Source: Arenibacter sp. P308M17
GTDB lineage: Bacteria; Bacteroidota; Bacteroidia; Flavobacteriales; Flavobacteriaceae
Assembly (NCBI RefSeq): GCF_003426735.1
Contig: NZ_QVON01000002.1
Coordinates: forward strand, 1 to 64,000
Direction of reading: 5' to 3'
Length of the DNA stretch: 64,000 bases
Part shown: positions 42,635 through 52,610 of the stretch, in pieces
Layout: every line of letters starts with the position of its first letter
Numbering within the stretch: the stretch's first letter is position 1
Notes under the pieces: model-generated
The model's input: the letters and a program-made list of their open reading frames with translations, nothing else
Told to the model about the DNA's origin: nothing
Database searches by the model: none
Translations under genes and position numbers: made by a program

Positions 42635-45633
42635 CCAACTTTACTGAAACTGCCGTTCAAAATGCTACCTTATCCTGGCTAAAAGAATTAGGTTATACCC
42701 ATAAAATAGGCAACAGCCTAAATAGGAATCTTAAAAAGGTGGTTTTGGAAGACGAGCTTCGTAATTTCTTGGAACGTACATATAAAGACGTGCCTGTTAC
42801 AGCCATTAACGAAGCGATGGCAAGCTTTACCCAACACCAAGGGATGGATACGGATAATCGTAATCGGGATTTTCACCGTAAATGTACCCAAGGCATTTCC
42901 ATAAGTTGGAAAGATGCCCAGGGCAAAGAAAATGCCAAACACATTTACCCCATAGATTATAAAAATGCAGTAAACAATAGTTTTATATGTGCAGATGAAG
43001 TTACCGTTATAGGTAAAAATACCCGTCGTACAGATGTACTTATTTTTATTAACGGTTTGCCTTTGGTAGTGTTCGAGTTTAAAAATTTGTTTGACCATAA
43101 TGTGGGTGTGGATAATGCCTACGGCCAAATACAACATTATAAGAAAGATATTCCGCAGTTATTTGATTACAATGCCATAACGGTAGTTTCGGATGGTTTG
43201 GAAGCTTTGCATGGCATGTATAGTTCGTCCATAAAATGGTTTGCTCCATGGAAAAGCCTGGATGGGGAGGAAACAAAACAAAATGATGATCTACAGTTAG
43301 AAACCTTAATTAAGGGACTGTTTCCTAAAGAAACACTGTTGAACTATATCCAAAACTTTATTTTCCACGAAGACCATAATGGTAAGATTATTAAAAAGGG
43401 TGCCAAGTATCACCAATATTGGGGCATTACCAAAGCAGTTTCCTCCACCATAGAAAATATAAAACCCAAAGGTGATGGTAGGTTAGGGGTTATATGGCAT
43501 ACCCAAGGTTCGGGAAAAAGTATTTCCATGGCCATTCTTACTGGAATTTTACGCCAACTACCAGAATTAAAAAACCCTGCCATTGTAATACAAGTAGATC
43601 GTAATGATCTGGACCAACAGCTATATGAGAATTTTGTACTATGTAAAGATTTGGTTGGCGATGTACAACATGCCAATACTACGGACGAATTAAGAAGTTT
43701 ACTAATTACAGATGGTGGGGGTGTTATTTTTACCACCATAGAGAAGTTCCGCTTAAAAGAGGTAGAAGACGGTAAAGAAAAAACACATCCCGTACTCTCA
43801 GAACGCTATAACCTGATCGTTATGGCTGATGAAGCCCACCGTACCCAATACGGCTTTAAGGATGGCGGTTTCGCACAAAACATCCGCAAGGCAGTTCCCA
43901 ATGCATCGTTTATAGGTTTTACGGGCACCCCGGTTGATGGTAAGGATGCTGATACGGAGCAAGTTTTTGGAAAAACGATACACACCTATGACATAAAACA
44001 AGCCGTAGAGGATGGTGCCACAGTACCCATTTATTACGAACCCAAAATGGTACCGCTCAATATCAAGGCAAAATACACCCAGGAATTGGAAGAAGTAGCT
44101 GAAGGTGAGGAAGACGCTTCCAATTCGGTATGGGCAGCTATTGAAGATGCCGCTGGCGCAGAAGATAGGGTACAACGTGTTGCCAAGGATATTTTAACTC
44201 ATTTTAAAGCCCGTATAGAGACATTGGACGGCAAAGCTATGATAGTCTGTATGAGCCGCCGTAATTGCGTAAAAATGTATGATGCACTTATAAAGCTGGA
44301 CAATTGTCCGGAGATAGCGGTTATCATGACTACCAACATTGGAAAGGACCCTGAATCCTGGAATCCCCATGTTCGTACCAAAGACAATATGGAAGCCGTT
44401 AAAAAGCGTTTCCGCACTCCAGAAGACCCATTAAAAATGGTTATCGTAAGGGATATGTGGCTTACTGGTTTTGATGCCCCTTGTGCGCATACCATGTACG
44501 TAGATAAAATAATGAAAGGCCATAACCTTATGCAGGCCATTGCAAGGGTAAACCGCGTCTTTCAGGACAAACCCAATGGCCTAGTAGTAGATTTTATAGG
44601 CATATCCGGCTATTTGGCAGAAGCCACAAAAAAATATACTGGGAGTGGGGGAGCAGGCAAGCCTACCATAGATTTAGATGCAGCGGTAGCAGTCTGTTTG
44701 GAACAGTTTGTTACCACAAAAGGACTAGTTGGAGATTTTGATCAGGCACAAATAGAAGCCATGCCGGAAACTGAATTGATACAATGGACCAATAAAACAT
44801 TAAATAGCTTATTACAGTCAGATGTCATCACCGATGCTTTTCTAAAAGAAGAACGTAAACTAACAGAATTAATGGCCATGACCAATTCCGACCCCAAAAT
44901 ATGGGAGATCCAGGAAGAAGTTGCCATTATCCAAAAGTTTCGGGTGTTGATCCGAAAAATAAAATCACCACCAGGAGCCCAACGGGAAAAGAACGATCGT
45001 ATCAAGGATTTAATTAGCAAGAGTCTAGCCTCACAAGAAATTGTAGACTTGGCCAAAATGTACAATCTGGATAAAATTGATATTTCCATAATAGACGATC
45101 GCTTTCAAGCAATTGTTAAGGAAAAAGGAGGAGAGAACATAAAGATAGAATTGCTGCGGAGGATTATCAATGATGAACTCAAAGTACGGATGGTAAAAAA
45201 CATTCGTAAAATGACAAATCTTAGGGATGAGTTGGAAAAGGTATTAGGCAAGTACCATAAAAACAGCATGGATTCCATAGCAGCCATTAAGCACTTGTTG
45301 GACATTGCCCAGGAATTTCAGCAAGATGATGTCAGGACAAAACAATTAGGCCTTACAGAGGACGAATTGGCTTTTTATGATTTGCTGTCCGCCAACGAAA
45401 AATTATTGAATGTAAAGGGCCCTATTCAAGACCTGGTACATTCCGTAGTTGCATCAGTAAAGAAAAATCTACAACTGGATTGGACCAAGAAAGAAGACGC
45501 CAGGGCAGCAATACGCCTGGCGGTAAAAAAAGAGTTGCGAGGCAAGATACCTTTCTCCGAATTGGATAATCTTTTAAAGGAAGTTGTTGAACAGGCTGAA
45601 GGTCAATATAAAGATTGGCCGTTGATGGGGTAG
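42631..45633 (+). CDS. hsdR: Type I restriction endonuclease subunit HsdR, 1000 aa
   Basis: ATP-driven translocase and nuclease of the type I complex. The N-terminal PD-(D/E)xK nuclease shows TDVLIFINGLPLVVFEFKN (about residues 133-151). Helicase motif I is HTQGSGKS (about 290-297) and motif II is DEAH (400-403). Later helicase motifs include GFTGTPVDG and ARVNRVFQDKPNG. Full family length. It closes the hsd operon. Confidence 0.96.
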   Translation: MTNFTETAVQNATLSWLKELGYTHKIGNSLNRNLKKVVLEDELRNFLERTYKDVPVTAINEAMASFTQHQGMDTDNRNRDFHRKCTQGISISWKDAQGKENAKHIYPIDYKNAVNNSFICADEVTVIGKNTRRTDVLIFINGLPLVVFEFKNLFDHNVGVDNAYGQIQHYKKDIPQLFDYNAITVVSDGLEALHGMYSSSIKWFAPWKSLDGEETKQNDDLQLETLIKGLFPKETLLNYIQNFIFHEDHNGKIIKKGAKYHQYWGITKAVSSTIENIKPKGDGRLGVIWHTQGSGKSISMAILTGILRQLPELKNPAIVIQVDRNDLDQQLYENFVLCKDLVGDVQHANTTDELRSLLITDGGGVIFTTIEKFRLKEVEDGKEKTHPVLSERYNLIVMADEAHRTQYGFKDGGFAQNIRKAVPNASFIGFTGTPVDGKDADTEQVFGKTIHTYDIKQAVEDGATVPIYYEPKMVPLNIKAKYTQELEEVAEGEEDASNSVWAAIEDAAGAEDRVQRVAKDILTHFKARIETLDGKAMIVCMSRRNCVKMYDALIKLDNCPEIAVIMTTNIGKDPESWNPHVRTKDNMEAVKKRFRTPEDPLKMVIVRDMWLTGFDAPCAHTMYVDKIMKGHNLMQAIARVNRVFQDKPNGLVVDFIGISGYLAEATKKYTGSGGAGKPTIDLDAAVAVCLEQFVTTKGLVGDFDQAQIEAMPETELIQWTNKTLNSLLQSDVITDAFLKEERKLTELMAMTNSDPKIWEIQEEVAIIQKFRVLIRKIKSPPGAQREKNDRIKDLISKSLASQEIVDLAKMYNLDKIDISIIDDRFQAIVKEKGGENIKIELLRRIINDELKVRMVKNIRKMTNLRDELEKVLGKYHKNSMDSIAAIKHLLDIAQEFQQDDVRTKQLGLTEDELAFYDLLSANEKLLNVKGPIQDLVHSVVASVKKNLQLDWTKKEDARAAIRLAVKKELRGKIPFSELDNLLKEVVEQAEGQYKDWPLMG

Positions 45634-45720
45634 TAAAATTAAAATAACAATTATAAATTATCTGTTGGCAATGAGACTATATATAACTCTTTGAAAGGAG
45701 TTGATAACTAAATTAGACCT

Positions 45721-46836
45721 ATGATAGTCAAGCACAATATAATCTTTTTGGATACGAACATATTTGAAAGTGAAAACTTCACCGAAGGCAAAAAATTAAA
45801 TCAATTATTACAACTAACTAAAGAAAATGGAATACAAATAAAAATAGTTGACATAGCATACCAAGAATGTCTAAAACGCATTGATGTTAATTTAATTAAA
45901 GCAAAGTCTACTTTCAAAAAGGCTAGTGCTTTACTAAATAATGAAGGCAGGGTGCTTAGGCAATTAATTCAGTATAAAAGTCACTACAACATACCTTCTA
46001 AAATTGATATAGAAGCAGATTTTCAGGCGTTAAAAAATCTATTTGATAACTTCTTAAAGGAAAATAGCATTGAAATAGTGCCGTCAGATATTGCTAACCA
46101 TGAGGAGATTTTCAGTTTATATTTCGAAAAGAAAATACCTTTTGGGGAAAATCAAAAAAAGGATCAATTCCCTGATGCATTTATTTTAAATACCATTGAG
46201 CATTGGTGTAGACTAAACGGTATGGGCGCGTACCTAATTTCATCCGATAATGATATAGTTAATTTCAATTCTGGACGTTTTGAAATTGTAGCCGGTATTG
46301 TTAATATGCTGAATTTATTAGTCGAAGCGAGCGAGCTATACGATGCTGTGTATGAAATTTTAACAGATAAAATAGACATTGCTATTAAGGACTTAAAGAA
46401 ATCAATTAATAACTATTCTGATGACTTTTCAATTTTATTATATAATAGATTGCTAACAGACCCTGATTATCTGGAGCTGGAGTACGATCCAGGTGAAATT
46501 TTGAAGGTAGAATTTCCTTCTTTATTAATTACCTCTCTTGAAAATAATCTAATACGTTTGGATTTAAAAGCATTTGTTGATATCCGGTTACCATTGACGT
46601 ATAATGATTTGTCAATGGCCACATATGATAGGGAAGATGATAGGTATTGGAATGTTTTCCATGTAGAAGAGAATAGTATTTATCGCCTTGACCTATCATT
46701 TTCTGCTGATTTTGAATATGAAATAAAAGATAAGGAAGTCTTAAATTTTAGTTTAACTTCAATCGATGATTATAGCTTGTATGGATATGAAAAAATTGAA
46801 GAAAGTATACAAACACGTTCTGAATTTGCGGACTGA
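45721..46836 (+). CDS. PIN-like nuclease domain protein (DUF4935 type), 371 aa
   Basis: The N-terminal 190 residues form a PIN-like domain: the first acidic site is IIFLDTNIFESENF (Asp11), a later one lies in KDQFPDAFILNTI, and YLISSDNDIVNF supplies the last acidic cluster. This pattern fits DUF4935. PIN enzymes usually cut RNA. The C-terminal 180 residues are mixed alpha/beta and unrecognised. It lies 87 bp after hsdR on the same strand, so it may be an accessory or a separate defence gene. Confidence 0.72.
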   Translation: MIVKHNIIFLDTNIFESENFTEGKKLNQLLQLTKENGIQIKIVDIAYQECLKRIDVNLIKAKSTFKKASALLNNEGRVLRQLIQYKSHYNIPSKIDIEADFQALKNLFDNFLKENSIEIVPSDIANHEEIFSLYFEKKIPFGENQKKDQFPDAFILNTIEHWCRLNGMGAYLISSDNDIVNFNSGRFEIVAGIVNMLNLLVEASELYDAVYEILTDKIDIAIKDLKKSINNYSDDFSILLYNRLLTDPDYLELEYDPGEILKVEFPSLLITSLENNLIRLDLKAFVDIRLPLTYNDLSMATYDREDDRYWNVFHVEENSIYRLDLSFSADFEYEIKDKEVLNFSLTSIDDYSLYGYEKIEESIQTRSEFAD

Positions 46837-46881
46837 TTAAATTAATTCCATTAATTTTTTAATGAAGCCTTTAATTTTCAC

Positions 46882-46980
46882 TGTCACCTAATCTGTCACC
46901 CGCAAAAACAAAGCCCCGTAAACATCGATCTACAGGGCTTTTCAGCGTAGTGGTTATAGTAGGAAGGGTAACACTCCCCC
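46882..46980 (-). repeat. Fossil integration end: tandem arm-like sites, terminator and tRNA 3'-end remnant
   Basis: Three parts occur in the same order as at the real right end of the ICE: tandem TGTCACC repeats (46882-46888, 46894-46900), a hairpin AGCCCCGTA / TACAGGGCT with flanking A-run (46912-46939), and a tRNA-like 3' end on the minus strand. The latter has a T-stem GGGAG/CTTCC with 7-base loop (46962-46978), a 7-base acceptor strand and ACCA (46951-46954). The real end has tandem TTGTACC sites, a hairpin and the tRNA-Met 3' half. It probably marks where another tRNA-targeting element once ended. Confidence 0.5.
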
Positions 46981-47001
46981 GCACAATTGACCAATACATT
47001 T

Positions 47002-47400
47002 TTAAATCTTCTTCTTAAACTCTGTCAGCGCATTAACGATGGCAGATTCCAACTCCTTGTATTCCTCTTGAACATCGGTCTGGTAGACTATATTCTCCCC
47101 AATATTGTCCTTAGGAATAAACTCGTTGTCCTCTGTAAGAATCCATGCTGGATTATACCCTAGCGAGTAATAGTATAAAACCAATTTTATGGTGGTCAAG
47201 GATATGGCCCCGCGTTCTACATTGACCAAGGTATTATAGTCCATATCAAAACGTTCGGTTATCGATTTAATGGAAAACTCGCTGGAACGTTTATTGCCAG
47301 TATCCTTATCTATCAGCTCTTCGCGAATCATCCTTAAACGTTCGCTGATGTATGCGAAATCCTCGGTGGAGGCTCTCATCATCTCGTCAATATCTTTCAT
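47002..47400 (-). CDS. XRE-type helix-turn-helix regulator, 132 aa
   Basis: The central region (IKSITERFDMDYNTLVNVERG) has the spacing of an XRE-family helix-turn-helix, and the C-terminal 50 residues are acidic and helical. It follows the coupling protein gene by 21 bp on the same strand, so it is probably the last gene of that operon and may regulate it or the adjacent cargo. Confidence 0.7.
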   Translation of the reverse strand: MKDIDEMMRASTEDFAYISERLRMIREELIDKDTGNKRSSEFSIKSITERFDMDYNTLVNVERGAISLTTIKLVLYYYSLGYNPAWILTEDNEFIPKDNIGENIVYQTDVQEEYKELESAIVNALTEFKKKI

Positions 47401-47421
47401 GTTTTTAATTTTAAATATAGA

Positions 47422-49947
47422 TTATTCCTTGTACATTTCTATAGGATAGCTAGACAATAAGGTTTCCAAACTTTCCAAAGAATCAGTAAATACGTCTGTT
47501 TGGTTAACCGCCGAAACTTTCTCAAAAGTAGGTGATTCATATTGCCTACGAAAGGCATCTGCCAACTCCCTACTGGATTTACTGCGGTATTTCTTCATAA
47601 AATCTTTTGCAATGACCTCGTCCTTTTCCAAGGATGCGGCTATTTTATCGCCAATTTTGTGTTCGTCAAAAATAGCCAACTTTGGTTTATTTCCAGTACA
47701 ATGAACGTATTCCCGTTCAACAAGCTCATTGATATCATTGATCACCTTCAGAAAATTAGCGTCCAGAATCCTATCTATTTCCTGGTCTATGTACATTCTA
47801 TCTACCAATGAAGTAATATAAGGCTCTATATATGCCGTAGAACCGGAATCATCCTTTGTCAATTCCTCCAACTTTTGTAGATGGTCGAACAATTTTAGCT
47901 CATAGGCCAAAGGAACGAACTGCATCTGTTTTATATAATTTTCGTATTGATCTGCTGCAAACTTCTTAATGTAAGTCGTATAAAATTCCAAATAATTGGT
48001 TTGTCCAAAGTCAAGATTTCGCACAACATGAAAAAAGTCAAGGCTTTGTATAAGTCTCATCTTGGACTCCACCAATTCCTGATGATTTTCACTTTTAAAT
48101 CTGGTATGCACAGGCATTTCGTATCTCCCTTGAATTTTTTTTGATTCCATATTGGGCTTAAGCAATCCAAAACACAATTTTTGTTCAATAGGGTTTTCAA
48201 AGGTGTCGGCTACAATGCCCCCGAAATGGCCTGTAGACATACTGGTAATCTTGCTTTTTGGCAACAATTCCGAAAGGATAGTACTGAAATTGACCGTGGT
48301 ATCGTTATTGGATATTGCCCTGTTTTTTTTTCCTTGGTGGATGCGTCCAAATATCTCGCTGATCCTACGGGCTGTTTCCCCTTTTGCAGCTCCGCTGAAC
48401 ACATTGGAGCAGTTGTCAAAGATGACCTCTGCCAGTTCCCTGCCATAATCGGCTATCAATTGTGTAATGCTCTGTATGCCCAATACCGTGGCGACATAAT
48501 GAGACCTTCCTGTATCTATTATCTTGCGCAGTCCCATAATGAAAACGGTTGGGAGTTCATCTAGGATCAGACCCAACGGCCTACAGCCAGGTTTATTTAC
48601 CACTTGCAAAACTTTATTAATGTAGAGTCCTATTGGAGCGGCATAGATTTCAGAACGGTCGGGATTATTCTGAATACAGACTATCTTAGGTTTTTGTGGA
48701 TTATTTATGTCCAATCGAAAATCGTTACCGGTCATAATATAATAGATTTCCTTGCTTGCCAGCATGGAAAGGGATATTTGGGCACTTGCGGTCTGACCGG
48801 CCAATTGCTGGCCCGCTTGCCTCTCCATGGCATCCTTGAAAGGGATCATCAGACTGCGGACTTCTACTTCCCTCATCATAATTTCCAACAAGTATTCAAT
48901 GTTTATTGTAGATAACGTTATGACATGGGGCAAAGTGCAGATATTCTCACCCGTCTCCTCGGATTTTTTCTTCAAGTACCAGATCAGTCCCGAAACAAAA
49001 CTAATGGCACTTTTTGAAAAGAAATCACTGCGCTTTATCCAATCTTTGTTCAGATTTTTCATGATGATTGTAGCAGCATCTGCGGCATCGGTCTGGTTGC
49101 GCATTAAATATGGGTCGATAGGGTTACAGCGATGCGATTTTTCTATATTGTCAAAACTCAAGGTATAAAACTCGGGTAGTTTGGATTTTTCCTGGACATC
49201 GTATGTGCGCTCCTTTTTTCTTCGCCAATAGTTGTAGGCAACCTTACTAAGCGTATCGAACTTAAAATCATAAATCAATAGCGTAAAGTTTTTTTCAATC
49301 ATTTGCTCTATAATCTCTTCAATCAATGCAAAAGATTTTCCACTGCCTGGTGTGCCTATGACCAACAAGGCCCGAAATAGATTCACGAAATTTATCCACC
49401 CTTTTCGCAGTTGCCCTTGGTAATGGTATTCATAGGGAATGTTTACGGAATACTCTGTATCTATGCGTTCTTCCATCTGCTGAAATGTTTCGTTCCGATC
49501 GTTAAAAGGGTCATCCTCGGCATCATTGACAAAGTCCATCACCTGGAAAAGATGTACCGAACCAGAAACAGAAAACAGGAAACCGATATTATATAAAATC
49601 AAAGAGTACCAGAGCAAACTGATTTGGGAAGGTTTAAAATATCCTGTTATAAATAACAGTACACAGCCAATTCCAAAATACGTTAGGCCGGTCAAAAATG
49701 ATTTGCCCTCTTTTTTTCTGGGATTATATAGCATTACCGAACCTAAAATGAACATCAATAACATTGTTCTTCCGGGTAAGGGCTCTTGCAAAGGCTTAAA
49801 TCGAATAAGGAAATCATGTATGATTTGTGAAAGTTGTGAATCACATTCCAGATATTGCACGATCGGGTAATAGGAAATAAAGCCTATAATAGCAAAAAAG
49901 GTTACCGAAAGTAGCATGGCCGAGAATGCCAGATTCTTGTCGTTCAT
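47422..49947 (-). CDS. Type IV coupling protein (VirD4/TraG family), 841 aa
   Basis: Links the relaxosome to the secretion channel and powers DNA export. Four N-terminal membrane segments (about residues 7-140) are followed by Walker A VIGTPGSGKSFALIEE (GTPGSGKS at 198-205) and Walker B PLGLILDELPTVFI. The coupling-protein motif LNKDWIKRSDFFSKSA and helical all-alpha domain region are present. Length is as expected for Bacteroidetes mobilisation coupling proteins with YWF-type DNA binding (about 650-850). It is separated from the relaxase by the 16-kb right cargo, whereas these usually lie close together. Confidence 0.92.
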   Translation of the reverse strand: MNDKNLAFSAMLLSVTFFAIIGFISYYPIVQYLECDSQLSQIIHDFLIRFKPLQEPLPGRTMLLMFILGSVMLYNPRKKEGKSFLTGLTYFGIGCVLLFITGYFKPSQISLLWYSLILYNIGFLFSVSGSVHLFQVMDFVNDAEDDPFNDRNETFQQMEERIDTEYSVNIPYEYHYQGQLRKGWINFVNLFRALLVIGTPGSGKSFALIEEIIEQMIEKNFTLLIYDFKFDTLSKVAYNYWRRKKERTYDVQEKSKLPEFYTLSFDNIEKSHRCNPIDPYLMRNQTDAADAATIIMKNLNKDWIKRSDFFSKSAISFVSGLIWYLKKKSEETGENICTLPHVITLSTINIEYLLEIMMREVEVRSLMIPFKDAMERQAGQQLAGQTASAQISLSMLASKEIYYIMTGNDFRLDINNPQKPKIVCIQNNPDRSEIYAAPIGLYINKVLQVVNKPGCRPLGLILDELPTVFIMGLRKIIDTGRSHYVATVLGIQSITQLIADYGRELAEVIFDNCSNVFSGAAKGETARRISEIFGRIHQGKKNRAISNNDTTVNFSTILSELLPKSKITSMSTGHFGGIVADTFENPIEQKLCFGLLKPNMESKKIQGRYEMPVHTRFKSENHQELVESKMRLIQSLDFFHVVRNLDFGQTNYLEFYTTYIKKFAADQYENYIKQMQFVPLAYELKLFDHLQKLEELTKDDSGSTAYIEPYITSLVDRMYIDQEIDRILDANFLKVINDINELVEREYVHCTGNKPKLAIFDEHKIGDKIAASLEKDEVIAKDFMKKYRSKSSRELADAFRRQYESPTFEKVSAVNQTDVFTDSLESLETLLSSYPIEMYKE

Positions 49948-50020
49948 TATGAAATTGAGTGGTTATAATTTACTTAGCATAGATTGCCCTTTAATTCTTC
50001 TATTATGGAGCTCATGAGAA

Positions 50021-51577
50021 TCATTCTATCGAGTTTTGTAAGTTATTGTTATTCTTTATTTCCCCTTTCATTTTTTCAGGAGTAAGGGGAGCATTTTTCT
50101 TTAAATGCGCCCTGATTTCCGAAAAGGGAATGGTATAGCTAAATTTCAATCCAAAATCGCATTCCACACTTTGGTTGTTTATGGCCTTTATGATGCCATG
50201 ATTAGGACCGCCCTCAGGCCCTTTGGTTGTTTTCAATTCAATTTGATCCCCTATGCCCATAAAATCAGCGCTAACAGTCTCCATTTTGATATATTTGGCC
50301 TTCTTGGAGTCCCTAAGGTCATCATTCCAATCCTTGCCTTTTGATTTATGGATAGTTGCCTTAAACGGTAGATAAAGTTCGTTAATGGTCTCTAACAGGC
50401 TTTTGAAGAGATTTTTTTCTCCGTCGATCTGAATGGTATTAAAAACTTCTAGTAAGGAAAATTCCAATATAATCCTGTCCGTAGATCTTACCCATTTGAT
50501 CGAATTCGACATAAGTTTATCCCATCCTAGAAGGGACGTTAATTTTTCCTCCAGCAAGGTGATATGATTGGTCAAATGATCCCCGACTTCTGAGGTGTTG
50601 TTAATGGTTAGGCTTACATTTCCGTGGCTATATGAACTTTCCATATATACATTGGGATTAAAACGGTTGATAAGGCTAGTAAATAACTTTAAGTCAAACT
50701 CGAAACCTTTGATATCATTGTCCATAATGGATACTAAAGACACAATAGTTGTTTTTAGGTAAGGTTCGGTTAACTGACCGAAGAACTCTATTTTTTTTTG
50801 ATAGACATTGCCACTAAAGGATACATAAAAATTATCAGGACCACCATGTAGTTCGTGGTAGGAGAGGAGGTCTATACCACTTTCCCCGACTACAATTTTG
50901 GAAGGATTCTTGACGGGGTTGGAATAAAATAGGAAATGATCTTTTTGGTTCAGTACCAAGCGAAACTTTTTAATTTTATTATCCCTACTGCTTATATATG
51001 TTTTGTTGTAGAGGATATAATTTTGGGGATGGCCTTCCAAATCGTACTTTGGGAAAGCAATATTGGATATTTTATTGCCCTTATCCCGTATGGAATAGGC
51101 ATTGAGCAGTCGCCCCTTAAATAATGGATCGTTAATTGTGGTCTTTGATATACAACGCTGCTGCCTTAGATAATTGGAGTTCCGCAATGGAACGATTTTG
51201 AAATTTTCCTCCAAGGATTTCCTTACGGCCTTGAAACTTCGAACTTCCATAGGTATATTTTCCATATAATCAAGCCCATTCACGATTTCGAGACCGGCCT
51301 GAACGGCCTTGTAAAAATTAGCGTTCCGCTTCATCAAGTACATAAAGAAAAACCCTTTGTCCTGGGAATCATTTCGGTTAAAATAGGTTACTGGTTTCCT
51401 GGCCATTTGCAGTACAATACGATCTTTGTCGTTCTTGAATTCCATAGAACCTGCACTTTTCTTTATCAATTTGTACCCATTTTGATGTAGGTGCATCGGA
51501 AAATTAGCCTCAGAATTGATTTTTGAAATCAATCTTTTATAATATTCAGGGTCATCTATGTAATTAGGACTTTGCAT
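50021..51577 (-). CDS. Toprim-domain primase-like protein, 518 aa
   Basis: The toprim core is intact: Glu in VVGESGIDLLSYHEL and the DxD pair in SIMDNDIKGFEFDL. The N-terminal region resembles DUF3991-type domains found before toprim in Bacteroidetes mobile elements. No CHC2 zinc finger is visible. It probably primes or processes the transferred strand. It lies between the coupling protein and the DUF3945-like gene, all in one minus-strand operon. Confidence 0.75.
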   Translation of the reverse strand: MQSPNYIDDPEYYKRLISKINSEANFPMHLHQNGYKLIKKSAGSMEFKNDKDRIVLQMARKPVTYFNRNDSQDKGFFFMYLMKRNANFYKAVQAGLEIVNGLDYMENIPMEVRSFKAVRKSLEENFKIVPLRNSNYLRQQRCISKTTINDPLFKGRLLNAYSIRDKGNKISNIAFPKYDLEGHPQNYILYNKTYISSRDNKIKKFRLVLNQKDHFLFYSNPVKNPSKIVVGESGIDLLSYHELHGGPDNFYVSFSGNVYQKKIEFFGQLTEPYLKTTIVSLVSIMDNDIKGFEFDLKLFTSLINRFNPNVYMESSYSHGNVSLTINNTSEVGDHLTNHITLLEEKLTSLLGWDKLMSNSIKWVRSTDRIILEFSLLEVFNTIQIDGEKNLFKSLLETINELYLPFKATIHKSKGKDWNDDLRDSKKAKYIKMETVSADFMGIGDQIELKTTKGPEGGPNHGIIKAINNQSVECDFGLKFSYTIPFSEIRAHLKKNAPLTPEKMKGEIKNNNNLQNSIE

Positions 51578-51644
51578 AGGAAGGATGTAAAATGGCCGAC
51601 ATGCTTGGAGTGTCGGCCATTTGCTTGAATTAGTATAAACTGAG

Positions 51645-52487
51645 TTACATGCTTATGGCGTTTTCAGGCTGTTTCTTTTTTTTTTCGCCGTCAATGGTTT
51701 TGTTCTCCTTGGCCTCTTTATCCAAAAAATTAGTTTTGTCCAAATTTTTGTAAAGAAAACGTTGGTTTTTAGCATTCCATCGAACCATATAGGTCAAAGG
51801 TCCTTTTTGTGTCTTTCGAATGGTGATCTTCACTTCTTCCCCTTTGTTCAAATTGTCTGCCTGTTGTTTGGTCAATATTTGGCCCAGAACATACATATTT
51901 GCAGACACAGCCGATTTTGTACGGATATCGTTCAGTTTTGGCTCGTAATAGGCCAGTTTTTGGAAGGTATCGCCGTTCAAGGATGTTCCTGTGAACTGAA
52001 CGGTCTTGCCTTCTTGTACCATGGCATGGTATTCATCCTTGGTAAATTGATATTGAAAGGCATTGGCATCTTCAAGTTTAACCTGTTCCTTGCGTTTGAT
52101 CTGTACATCCAATCGGGATCCGTAAGTGGAGTTATATAGCATTTGGACCATCTTGACCGTTTCCTTTAATTTGCCATCATTGATGTATGTTGTTTCGATC
52201 AACTGCTCCCTACCTTCTAGAATCGACTCTTGAATGTTGGGTTCCAACTTCTCAAAACTTATGTAAGCGCCTTCCAAACGTCTTTTTACATCGGCCTCGG
52301 CAAATTGTTGATCCTTGTTTTTTTGGACTTCCACATTTCTGCTGTCCTTCAACATTTCAAAGGATGGATTATTACCGGCTTTTATTTTGAAGGTTTTATC
52401 GTCCATAGATATCGCTTCAGCCTTTTGCCAAACTTGATTGACATTAACGAATACTTTTTGAATCGTGTTTTCTACTTGATTTTCCAT
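51645..52487 (-). CDS. DUF3945-like conjugation accessory protein, 280 aa
   Basis: Soluble, lysine-rich protein. FQYQFTKDEYHAMVQEGKTV and TGTSLNGDTFQKLAYYEPKL resemble the repeated units of DUF3945/DUF4099-type proteins encoded beside topoisomerases and primases on Bacteroidetes ICEs. The highly basic C-terminus may bind nucleic acid. It sits between two toprim-like genes in the same operon. Confidence 0.65.
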   Translation of the reverse strand: MENQVENTIQKVFVNVNQVWQKAEAISMDDKTFKIKAGNNPSFEMLKDSRNVEVQKNKDQQFAEADVKRRLEGAYISFEKLEPNIQESILEGREQLIETTYINDGKLKETVKMVQMLYNSTYGSRLDVQIKRKEQVKLEDANAFQYQFTKDEYHAMVQEGKTVQFTGTSLNGDTFQKLAYYEPKLNDIRTKSAVSANMYVLGQILTKQQADNLNKGEEVKITIRKTQKGPLTYMVRWNAKNQRFLYKNLDKTNFLDKEAKENKTIDGEKKKKQPENAISM

Positions 52488-52610
52488 TTTTGAGTGATTT
52501 TTAATTGTTACGGAATTTGAATTTGTTACTTTTGAATAACTTTCGAATCAGGAGTGATTTGTGAGTTACGGAATTTGAAGGAAAGAGGGCGGGAGCGCCC
52601 TTTTTCCATT

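Noticed and set aside
46912-46939. Hairpin as nothing but the terminator of the coupling-protein operon
   Set aside because: It probably does terminate transcription, but this does not explain the tandem TGTCACC sites and the tRNA-like end with ACCA on either side.
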